Origin: Labilithrix sp.
GTDB taxonomy: Bacteria > Myxococcota_A > Polyangia > Polyangiales > Polyangiaceae
DNA length: 64,000 nt
NCBI GenBank assembly: GCA_019637155.1
Contig: JAHBWE010000008.1
Span: 62,001-126,000, forward strand
Reading direction: 5' to 3'
The position numbers were made by a program, and so were the translations under genes. Position 1 is the stretch's first letter. The number at the start of each line of letters is the position of its first letter. This document shows, piece after piece, positions 1 through 7,794 of this stretch. Under the pieces are notes generated by a model, which saw nothing but the letters and a program-made list of their open reading frames with translations, had not been told where the DNA came from and ran no database searches.

Positions 1-481
1 GCGTCTCCATTAGGCCGCCCATCATCACGGTCGCCGCCAGATTGGCTCCCGCGTTGATGCAGGTCTGCACCTCAGTCCATCGTCGGGTGAGAATCTCCTG
101 CATGGCGACATCTCCGGTAAGCGACGCAAATGGCGGCGGCGCATCCGCTGTCGTCTTGCTATTCCGGACAGGGACTGCAGTCACAAGGCGACGGAGAGTG
201 ACGAGCGCGTCCTTTGCCGCCTTCAGCGTGCTCACGTAGGTAGACCGAGCGGCGGCCTTCGCGGTGGCGTCGAGAACCTTCTGGTATGCATTGTCGACAG
301 CACTCACGTCGAGGTCTCCGACGCGCGGCTTGTGGGTCTTGAACCACGCATAGGCCACGGCCTTCAGACCGTCACGTTCTTCGGCGCCACGGACTTGGGG
401 GGACTTTGAACGCTGCACTGCGCTTCGTGCCCGTGCCACCTCGGCGATGGCCGCCTCGATATGTCCGAGTGTGTCACTCAT
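1..481 (-). CDS. Abi_C-like (abortive infection C-terminal) protein, partial
   Basis: The reading frame is open from an ATG at 481 to the window edge, giving 160 codons with the C-terminus missing. The start overlaps the stop of the upstream gene as ATGA, so the two are probably translationally coupled. The N-terminal half is helical and Lys/Ala-rich. The last visible residues (ending in a TCINAGANLAATVMMGGLME segment) match the pattern of the Abi_C domain of abortive-infection proteins, where a cysteine and alanine-rich helix is followed by a small-residue and Glu motif. It is the fourth gene of a minus-strand operon with two winged-helix proteins and a nucleosidase-domain protein. The defence role is inference from the weak domain match and the neighbours. 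Confidence 0.55.
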   Translation of the reverse strand, partial: MSDTLGHIEAAIAEVARARSAVQRSKSPQVRGAEERDGLKAVAYAWFKTHKPRVGDLDVSAVDNAYQKVLDATAKAAARSTYVSTLKAAKDALVTLRRLVTAVPVRNSKTTADAPPPFASLTGDVAMQEILTRRWTEVQTCINAGANLAATVMMGGLMET

Positions 482-1089
482 CCCTTGCCGGACTTCCGTG
501 ACTTCTTTGCTCCCGCCTTCTTCGATGGTCGCCGCTTCCCGCGGCCGCCCTTAGTTGAACCAGTCGTGGCCGTCCCCGGAAGTGTCATGGACACCAGGTT
601 CTCGCCCACTGCATTCAATCGGTACGTGCCTCTTCCAGAGCCGTTCATGTAGCCTTGCCGCACAGCGTTGCCGAGTGTCTTGCTCGGTTTCGCGAAAACG
701 GTCCAGGGGGCGAGACGCGCTGCGTCCTGGAGGTCTGCAGACGAAATCGCCTCCTTGCGGTCAGCGGCGGGTGCCATGAAGCGGTGGTAGTACGCGGCCA
801 CGGCCACGAACTGAACATCGTTCTTCGGCTGCTTCTCTTGGAAGAAGCTTCGAAAGTCCTTGGGCCCTGCCTCTCCGTCTCTGGGCCTCGAGGGCGTGTC
901 CGCAAGCGTCGCGGGAACGTGAACGCCCGGGTGCGCGTGTTCGACCTTCGGCTTGACCGCTGCACCGGCAAGCTCAAGGCTCTCACTCACCCATCGGACG
1001 ATGCGTTCCTGTTCTGCCTTTTGCCGACCGTGCAGAATCTTCTTAATCTCTTCCGCCGCCATAAAATCAGACTTCGCATCTTCGCTCAT
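478..1089 (-). CDS. winged-helix-like protein with basic C-terminal tail
   Basis: Unrecognised protein of 203 residues. The ATG at 1089 is preferred to a TTG at 1107 because AGGAAG lies five bases upstream of it. Residues about 12-60 are helical and charged, followed by a linker. Residues about 80-180 form a domain (starting FRSFFQEKQPKND) that aligns with the domain of the 2286-2759 gene and with the N-terminus of the 1162-2289 gene: a P-x-N start, a Tyr-rich helix, a hydrophobic I-x4-L helix and a G-x3-L wing. The tail is Lys/Arg/Ser/Gly-rich and could bind nucleic acid. Its stop overlaps the next start as ATGA. It may be a sensor or adaptor for the neighbouring nucleosidase protein; no function is known. 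Confidence 0.75.
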   Translation of the reverse strand: MSEDAKSDFMAAEEIKKILHGRQKAEQERIVRWVSESLELAGAAVKPKVEHAHPGVHVPATLADTPSRPRDGEAGPKDFRSFFQEKQPKNDVQFVAVAAYYHRFMAPAADRKEAISSADLQDAARLAPWTVFAKPSKTLGNAVRQGYMNGSGRGTYRLNAVGENLVSMTLPGTATTGSTKGGRGKRRPSKKAGAKKSRKSGKG

Positions 1090-1161
1090 AAAGCTTCCTG
1101 TCCCCAATGGCGCTCTTGCGCTCGCACGAAAATGAATATTGGATATGAATGAACTCAGTTG

Positions 1162-2289
1162 TCAGGCACTGAGCACAGACCAGTTTTTGAGCAGGAAACG
1201 GCGACAGTACTGAGCCGCTGTAAAGGCGGCGTACTCCTGCCACGCGTCGTCCTTCGCGGCAGCAAAGTCACAGACTGACTTGAAGCTCACGTAGAGAGGC
1301 TTCGGCCGCGGGGCCTCATGCGCAGCACGGTAGAGGGCATACGTCTCCATCTCGACGCCGATCAACTTTCGCCAGTTCTTCTTGATATCGAGGATTCGCT
1401 TTTCGCTATCAACCACTTGGTCCGCTGCCCCGAGTGCACCAATGTGGATATTGAGCGAAGTTCGGGGCCGGGCGCCGCCCCAAGTACCAGCGATCTCGTC
1501 CAGTCCCTCTCTCGTACGTCGATCTTCCTGGACCAGCGTGTGCAGTCTGGAGTCGACCGGCAAGGGAAACGGATCGGGCTGAAATGTCTCAACGCCGTCA
1601 ACTACCGCAATCTTGCCGGACGCGTAGTCCACGCTGGGGTTAGCGACCAAGATGTCACCGTAGTTTCGTCCCGAGGCCTTCGTGCCCGCTGCAATTCCGA
1701 CCATCACGATGAGCCGAGGTCTAAACATGAGCAGCATTTGCGTGGAGATGATGGCAGTTGCAGTAAGCCCCATGTGCGTGGGGGCTCCGGCCACAACACT
1801 CAGAGGCGGTGCGCCCGACAACGGCACGTCAATTGATTTGTATATGTGGGTTTGACCGAAGTCGGGCTGGCTCTGCCATTTCGACTCGCCTCCGAACGCG
1901 TTCAGAACCTCGTGAAGTTCAGGACTGTGCAGAGCGCAGACAATGGCGACATCGAACGACCGAGCAGGCGGTGCCGCCTTCTCCTGCGACACTTGAAGTC
2001 CGTATGATCGAAGCTCGTCGACACCTGTCCTCGTGAGATGCCAACGCAGTCCGCTTTTAGCGACCCGAGTGCATTCCACTCGAGGAATGGCCTTCCTCAA
2101 AACGTCAGGCACATTGCCAGGAGCCGCCTTGCCGAGGCGCAGTTTCAGCTCAGCCGAAATGGCATTACTGTCGACGGCCGAGGCGGCTTTATCCGCGCGA
2201 AGAACGAGGAGACCGAGAAGAACGGCATTCCTTGGAGACCTTTTCCCCCGAGGTAGCTGCGCATACAGCTCCGAAAACGTCTCACTCAT
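1162..2289 (-). CDS. winged-helix / PNP-superfamily nucleosidase fusion
   Basis: A 375-residue two-domain protein. Residues about 18-97 are the winged-helix-like domain shared with both operon partners. Residues about 112-375 match the nucleoside phosphorylase / methylthioadenosine nucleosidase superfamily: an opening SFDVAIVCAL strand, a MVGIAAGTK glycine loop, the substrate-binding GVEMETYALY motif, and a KSVCDFAAAKDD segment carrying the usual catalytic-region Asp. Members of this superfamily act on nucleosides, and some are phage-defence effectors; the DtcC effector of Detocs degrades ATP. The start overlaps the stop of the upstream gene (ATGA), and the downstream gene follows after about 70 bases. 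No transmembrane segment is visible, so it is expected in the cytoplasm. The effector role is inference. Confidence 0.85.
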   Translation of the reverse strand: MSETFSELYAQLPRGKRSPRNAVLLGLLVLRADKAASAVDSNAISAELKLRLGKAAPGNVPDVLRKAIPRVECTRVAKSGLRWHLTRTGVDELRSYGLQVSQEKAAPPARSFDVAIVCALHSPELHEVLNAFGGESKWQSQPDFGQTHIYKSIDVPLSGAPPLSVVAGAPTHMGLTATAIISTQMLLMFRPRLIVMVGIAAGTKASGRNYGDILVANPSVDYASGKIAVVDGVETFQPDPFPLPVDSRLHTLVQEDRRTREGLDEIAGTWGGARPRTSLNIHIGALGAADQVVDSEKRILDIKKNWRKLIGVEMETYALYRAAHEAPRPKPLYVSFKSVCDFAAAKDDAWQEYAAFTAAQYCRRFLLKNWSVLSA

Positions 2290-2759
2290 TTTTCGCGCGG
2301 CAGGTCCAGGTCGACCGTCACCTCTCCGTCGTGGCTCAACTTCCAGAGTCCCTTCTTCGTCCCAGGCTCGATGTACGCGTAGCGGCGACGGCAGTCTGTA
2401 AGCGTCTGCGTCATGTTCCCCGGCGGCTTCACGCGGCCTTGGAGGAGCGCCTTCCGTATCTCGTCAGAGTTCAGTTCGCTCTGCTCGCGGAACTTTTGGT
2501 GGTGATAGAGAACGCACGCGATGGCCTCGTAGGAGTTTTGAGGCTTCTTCTGCTCAAGGAACGTCTTGAGCGACACCCTCGAACCTTCCTCGCCAGCCTT
2601 TTCGCCATCGTTGGTGGGCGGTTCATCCGCGCTATCATCCTTAACATTCGGCTTGTCGAACAGGTCCCTCAAGCTCTCGAAAGTGCTCGTTACGAAGGCC
2701 TCGGGCCCCTCAATCTCGACCTGAGTTCCGCGTCGCAAGACCGAAAGACGAACTGTCAT
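2286..2759 (-). CDS. small winged-helix-like protein, first gene of the island operon
   Basis: A 157-residue protein. Residues 1-35 form a short beta-rich module (MTVRLSVLRR... VEIEGPEAFV) that reads like a small ligand- or partner-binding sheet. An acidic linker follows (about 38-60). Residues about 62-155 are the winged-helix-like domain also present in the next two genes (FLEQKKPQN, then IRKALLQGRVKPP, then a GLWKL wing). I do not recognise a named family with certainty. It heads the operon, lies just behind a good promoter, and its stop overlaps the nucleosidase gene start. Plausible roles are sensor, adaptor or transcriptional repressor of the operon. Confidence 0.75.
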   Translation of the reverse strand: MTVRLSVLRRGTQVEIEGPEAFVTSTFESLRDLFDKPNVKDDSADEPPTNDGEKAGEEGSRVSLKTFLEQKKPQNSYEAIACVLYHHQKFREQSELNSDEIRKALLQGRVKPPGNMTQTLTDCRRRYAYIEPGTKKGLWKLSHDGEVTVDLDLPREK

Positions 2760-2765
2760 CCAAGA

Positions 2766-2794
2766 ATGATGATGGCGACCTGGATGGATGTCAA
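2766..2794 (-). promoter_or_regulatory. predicted promoter of the island operon
   Basis: On the minus strand TTGACA (2789-2794) is a perfect -35 box, followed after 17 bases by CATCAT (2766-2771), a 4/6 match to the -10 box. The predicted start of transcription falls at or next to the ATG at 2759, so the first mRNA may be leaderless. Inferred from sequence only. Confidence 0.5.
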
Positions 2795-2846
2795 GCCGCC
2801 TGGCGCAGCCAAGTGGAAGCCATCGGAATGGGGTACTTGCCGTTTA

Positions 2847-2888
2847 CGAGATGCCCATCTCGAAAACGAGGACCACCCCGGGGTACCC
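2847..2888. repeat. two palindromes between defence operon and recombinase
   Basis: CGAGATG-CC-CATCTCG (2847-2862) is a perfect 7-base inverted repeat around a CC dinucleotide, and GGGGTACCCC (2879-2888) is a perfect palindrome. They sit between the divergent operon and recombinase genes. They could be an operator or a recombinase crossover site; nothing in the sequence decides between these. Confidence 0.5.
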
Positions 2889-2908
2889 CTTCGCAAGGAG
2901 GTGACGCC

Positions 2909-3458
2909 TTGGGAACACGCGTGGTCGGGTACATCCGGGTCAGCACGGACGGTCAGGCGGACGCCGGCACCTCCCTCGAAGCACAGAGGGCCAAGCTCAC
3001 CGCCTACGCAGAGGCGATGGACCTCGACCTCGTCACCATTGAGGAGGACGCGGGCATCTCCGCGAAGACGGTGGTGGGCCGACCCGGACTGCTCCGCGCC
3101 CTCGGGCGCCTCGACGCCGACGAAGCCGACGGACTTCTCGTCGTGAAACTCGACCGCCTAACCCGCAGCGTCCGCGACCTCGGCGACCTCGTCGAGCGGT
3201 ACTTCTCCCGGCGCCACTCCCTACTCTCCCTCGGCGACTCCATCGACACCCGTACCGCCTCGGGACGTCTCGTGCTCCACATCATCGGGTCGGTGGCGCA
3301 GTGGGAGCGCGAGGCCATCGGAGAGAGGACCCGCGATGCCCTTGCCCACCTGCGTCGGCGCGATGTGCGTCTCGGCGGTGAAGCGCTCGGCTGGTGCCGG
3401 ACCTCGACCACGACCGACGTCCGAGATGCTCGTCATGCTGACGTACCCGGTGTACGCG

Positions 3459-3466
<8 letters not shown>
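2909..3466 (+). pseudogene. serine recombinase, truncated remnant
   Basis: Encodes 185 residues from a TTG start chosen because a near-perfect ribosome binding site (AAGGAGGTGA, 2895-2904) precedes it. Residues 4-145 form a complete resolvase/invertase catalytic domain: the nucleophile Ser in GYIRVSTDGQ, the RLTRS segment and the GSVAQWERE helix. After GGEALGW, where family members continue into a recombinase DNA-binding domain, the frame runs about 25 unrelated residues and stops. The stop overlaps the start of the next recombinase by 8 bases. It therefore has the catalytic core without a recognisable DNA-binding part and is probably a deletion remnant. A functional small recombinase is less likely. 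Confidence 0.7.
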
Positions 3467-4848
<1,382 letters not shown>

Positions 4849-4875
4849 TCACGTCCGTCGAAACGGAACGATGTC

Positions 4876-4904
4876 GTAGTAATGCGCGGCGTGACGGAGG
4901 TCAA
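4876..4904 (-). promoter_or_regulatory. predicted promoter of tRNA-fMet
   Basis: Minus-strand TTGACC (4899-4904), a 17-base spacer and TACTAC (4876-4881) fit a sigma-70 promoter. They place the start of transcription about 20 bases before the mature tRNA 5' end at 4848. Confidence 0.5.
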
Positions 4905-5274
4905 CACCCTTCGCGCGGCTGTGGTTCGGTGCGGATCTTCGCGCGGTTCGCGTAGGGCGCGGGCGCTTCGCGGAGGGGTTGGTGCTTGGGATGCTTCACG
5001 TAGCTGGCGTACGGGCTCCTCGGTGAAGGCACGGACGAACGCTGATCGCTGGAGCACCTCGGCGCCGTGAGCCGCGCTCCTCCTCGTGGAGCAGAGCTCG
5101 GCTCTTCGAGCGGACCGCGCGCGATGGCGGCCAAGACGCGATCGACGTTGCGCTCCTCACCAACGCTCCTGCCTGCTCGCGCGCGCGGCGCGTTTGACGA
5201 GCCGAACGGGACTGGTTCGTGTGGCGTGAGCTCGGCCGATGCATGGCGGCACGCGCGTTGCTGATTGCGACATC
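4905..5274. other. intergenic stretch without a recognised gene
   Basis: About 370 bases between the tRNA promoter and the SulP gene. Short open frames exist on both strands but have no ribosome binding site or recognisable product. Base composition returns to the high-GC type of the rest of the window here, so this marks the right-hand edge of the island. No convincing promoter for the SulP gene was found. Confidence 0.4.
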
Positions 5275-6837
5275 ATGAACGCTGCGAATCACGACGAACA
5301 TGGCGGGGCGCGCGCGGCGATCGTGCGTGACCTCCTTGCCTCGATCGTCGTGTTTCTCGTCGCGTTGCCGCTCTGTTTGGGGATCGCGATCGCGTCGGGG
5401 GCGCCGCCCGCGGCTGGGTTGCTCACCGGTGTGATCGGGGGGCTCGTCGTCGGATTCATCGGGGGCGCGCCGTTGCAGGTGAGTGGGCCCGCGGCTGGGC
5501 TCGCGGTCATCGTCTGGGATCTCGTGCAGACGCATGGGTTCGCGGCACTGGGGCCGATCGTCGTCGTCGCTGGTGTGGTGCAGATCGTTGCAGGTGTGGC
5601 GAGGCTCGGGCGGTGGTTTCAGGCCGTGCCGCATGCGGTCGTGCTCGGGATGCTGTGTGGCATCGGCGTGCTGATCTTCGCGAGCCAGTTTCACGTGATG
5701 GTGGACGACGCGCCGCGTGGGGGCGGGCTCGCCAACCTCGCCGGGATCCCCGGCGCCGTCTGGAAGGGCGTGATCCCGCACGCTGGGTTGCCGCATGACG
5801 ACGCGGCGCTCATCGGCTCGCTCACGCTCGTGACGATCCTCGGGTGGAACGCGGTCACGGCGAGGTGGCTGCCGCGCGCGAAGATCATTCCGGGCACGCT
5901 CGTCGGGATCCTCCTCGCCACCGTCGTCGCCAACGTCGTGCACGCGCCGATCGCGCACGTGGACATGCCGGATGGGCTCGTCGCCAACGTGCAGATCCCC
6001 ACCGCGCCGACGTTCGCGGTGCTCCTCGACGCGCGTGTCCTCGGCGCCGCGCTCGCGCTCGCGTTCGTGGCGAGCACGGAGACGTTGCTCTGCGCGACGG
6101 CGACCGATCGGATGCACGAAGGGCCGCGCACGAAATACGACCGCGAGATGCTCGCGCAAGGGATCGGCAACACCCTCGCCGGGCTCGTCGGCGGGCTGCC
6201 GATGACCGGCGTCATCGTCCGCAGCAGCGCCAACATCCAGGCCGGCGCGACGACGCGGCTCTCCGCGATCATGCACGGCGCGTGGCTCCTCGCCGCCATC
6301 GCGGCGGTGCCGTTCGTCTTGCGACTCGTCCCCGTGTCGGCGCTCGCGGCCCTCCTCGTGTACACGGGCGCGAAGCTCGTTCGTCAGGACGTGCGCACGA
6401 TCCTCGCGCGCGGCGGGCGCTTCGACGTCGCCATCTTCTTCGTCACCGTCGCGATGATCGTGTCGACCGACCTCCTGAAAGGCGTCCTCACCGGCCTCGT
6501 CCTCGCGCTCGGCAAGGTGCTGTGGATGCTGACGCAGCTCCGCGTCCGCCTCGAGCACGACGCGGAGATGAAGCGCTCCGTGCTCGTGCTCGAAGGGTCG
6601 GCGACGTTCCTGCGCCTCCCCGCCCTCGCGTCGACGCTCGCGAAGATCCCCGCCGGTCACGAGGTGCACGTGTACGTCGACGCCGTGAACCACATCGACC
6701 ACGCCTGCTACGAGGCGCTCGCCGCGTGGGAGAAGCAACACGTCGCGAGCGGCGGGCGCGTGCACCTCGACTGGTCGCGCATCGCCAAGCTCGGCAAGAC
6801 GCCGCCGCGCCTCGACGTGCCCGCGACGAGCTCGTGA
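5275..6837 (+). CDS. SulP-family inorganic anion transporter
   Basis: A 520-residue inner-membrane protein of the SulP (SLC26) family, which moves sulfate, bicarbonate or other small anions. The N-terminus shows the family signature LPLCLGIAIASGAPPAAGL, followed by about ten to twelve hydrophobic segments to residue about 420 and a soluble STAS-like tail (about 440-505, VLVLEGSATFLRLPALAS). The ATG at 5275 is preferred over one at 5239 because it starts directly at the conserved cytosolic N-terminus. Substrate is not predictable; members without a neighbouring carbonic anhydrase cannot be assigned to bicarbonate. The stop codon lies in a tandem repeat. Confidence 0.88.
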   Translation: MNAANHDEHGGARAAIVRDLLASIVVFLVALPLCLGIAIASGAPPAAGLLTGVIGGLVVGFIGGAPLQVSGPAAGLAVIVWDLVQTHGFAALGPIVVVAGVVQIVAGVARLGRWFQAVPHAVVLGMLCGIGVLIFASQFHVMVDDAPRGGGLANLAGIPGAVWKGVIPHAGLPHDDAALIGSLTLVTILGWNAVTARWLPRAKIIPGTLVGILLATVVANVVHAPIAHVDMPDGLVANVQIPTAPTFAVLLDARVLGAALALAFVASTETLLCATATDRMHEGPRTKYDREMLAQGIGNTLAGLVGGLPMTGVIVRSSANIQAGATTRLSAIMHGAWLLAAIAAVPFVLRLVPVSALAALLVYTGAKLVRQDVRTILARGGRFDVAIFFVTVAMIVSTDLLKGVLTGLVLALGKVLWMLTQLRVRLEHDAEMKRSVLVLEGSATFLRLPALASTLAKIPAGHEVHVYVDAVNHIDHACYEALAAWEKQHVASGGRVHLDWSRIAKLGKTPPRLDVPATSS

Positions 6838-6869
6838 CGAGCTCGTCGACGAGCTCATGACGAGCTCGT
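6825..6869. repeat. four copies of an 11-base unit GACGAGCTC(G/A)T
   Basis: Copies at 6825-6835, 6836-6846, 6848-6858 and 6859-6869. The first copy encodes the last residues of the SulP protein and the stop codon lies at the junction to the second, so the repeat seems to have grown from the gene end. Each unit contains the palindrome GAGCTC. Confidence 0.85.
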
Positions 6870-6877
6870 GAACGACG

Positions 6878-7384
6878 TCAGCGCGTGGTGTGCATTTCGA
6901 CGACGAGCTCGTCGAGCTGGTCGTACGTGACGCGGAGGCCGTCCTCCATCCCCGACGCGACCGCGGCCTGGCGCGCCTCGGCGGAGGGGTAGACCTCGTG
7001 CGACACGACGTGCGTGTGCTCGCCGCGCGCCTCGAAGGTCACCGTGACGACGGACGCGCCCGCGTCCTTCATCGGCTCGAAGAACATCGTGTAGACGAGG
7101 CGGCTCGGCGGCGTCACCTCGCTGTACGTGCCCGAGAACGCGAGCTCCTGATCGCCGGCGCGCGTCACGTAGCGGTAGGTGCCGCCGGCGCGCACGTCGG
7201 CGCGGACCTCGCTCATCTCCGCGCCCATCGACTTCGGCGCCCACCAGCGGCGCACGAAGTCGGGGTTCGTCCACGCCTCGAACACGACGCGCGGCGGCGC
7301 GCGGAAGGTGCGCTCGATGACGATCTCGCGATCGCCGCGGAGCTCCACCTTGGTGTCAGTCTTTGCGCTTGGTTTTTCGGCCAT
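6878..7384 (-). CDS. AHSA1/SRPBCC-family protein
   Basis: A 168-residue START-fold protein of the activator-of-Hsp90-ATPase-1-like (SRPBCC) family. The opening VIERTFRAPPRVVFEAWTNP, the WWAPK segment and the closing GMEDGLRVTYDQLDELV helix are typical. These proteins hold small hydrophobic ligands in a deep pocket; the ligand here is unknown. It overlaps the upstream ArsR-type regulator gene by 29 bases. The pairing of ArsR regulator and AHSA1 protein is a common bacterial two-gene unit, so the two are probably co-expressed and functionally linked. Cytoplasmic; no signal peptide. Confidence 0.85.
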   Translation of the reverse strand: MAEKPSAKTDTKVELRGDREIVIERTFRAPPRVVFEAWTNPDFVRRWWAPKSMGAEMSEVRADVRAGGTYRYVTRAGDQELAFSGTYSEVTPPSRLVYTMFFEPMKDAGASVVTVTFEARGEHTHVVSHEVYPSAEARQAAVASGMEDGLRVTYDQLDELVVEMHTTR

Positions 7385-7709
7385 GGCTCGTCTCCTTCTT
7401 CTTCCTGAGCTCCTCGAGGAGCTCGTCCATCTCTTCGAAGCGTGCTTCCCAGAGCTGCCGGTATCGTTCCAACCATCCGTGGAGCTCGAGCAGCGGCTCC
7501 GAGCGCAGCGTGTAGACGCGCTGCTGCGCGCGCGGCTGCACCTCGACCAGCCCCGCCTCCTTGAGCACGCGGAGGTGCTTCGAGACCTGCACCTGATAGA
7601 GCGACAGGCCCTCGGTGATCTCGCTCACCGCGCGCGGCCCCGTGCGGAGCAGCTCGACGATGCGGAAACGGTTCGGCTCCGCGAGCGCCGCGAGCGTCGT
7701 CTGAAGCAT
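7356..7709 (-). CDS. ArsR-family transcriptional regulator
   Basis: A 117-residue winged-helix regulator. The frame extends further upstream, but the ATG at 7709 starts at MLQTTLAALAEPNRFRIVEL, the standard beginning of the family. The recognition helix region is LYQVQVSKHLRVLKEAGLVE. No Cys pair of the metal-sensing ArsR type is present, so it is more like the regulators that accompany AHSA1 genes. The tail is Lys/Arg-rich and overlaps the AHSA1 gene. It is divergent from aceK, with a short AT-rich region between them that probably holds its own operator. Confidence 0.88.
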   Translation of the reverse strand: MLQTTLAALAEPNRFRIVELLRTGPRAVSEITEGLSLYQVQVSKHLRVLKEAGLVEVQPRAQQRVYTLRSEPLLELHGWLERYRQLWEARFEEMDELLEELRKKKETSHGRKTKRKD

Positions 7710-7713
7710 GAGG

Positions 7714-7750
7714 ATTATATGCTCTGAAAGGTATGTACTCGTCAAGGTAT
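7714..7750 (-). promoter_or_regulatory. AT-rich promoter/operator of the ArsR-AHSA1 unit
   Basis: Minus-strand TATAAT (7714-7719) is a perfect -10 box only a few bases before the ArsR start codon, implying a leaderless or nearly leaderless mRNA. A TTGACG lies 20 bases upstream (7740-7745), somewhat far for a -35 box. A direct repeat AAGGTAT occurs at 7728-7734 and 7744-7750, a 16-base period that would suit an ArsR dimer. AT content here contrasts with the flanks. Confidence 0.5.
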
Positions 7751-7794
7751 ATTTGTGCCGGCGCCGTGAGCCGACGGTGTAGAGTGGGGCGGCA

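Noticed and set aside
4996..6858. 620-residue frame opposite the SulP gene
   Set aside because: Composition is Arg/His/Asp-rich, typical of an antisense shadow in GC-rich DNA; the sense strand encodes an unmistakable transporter.
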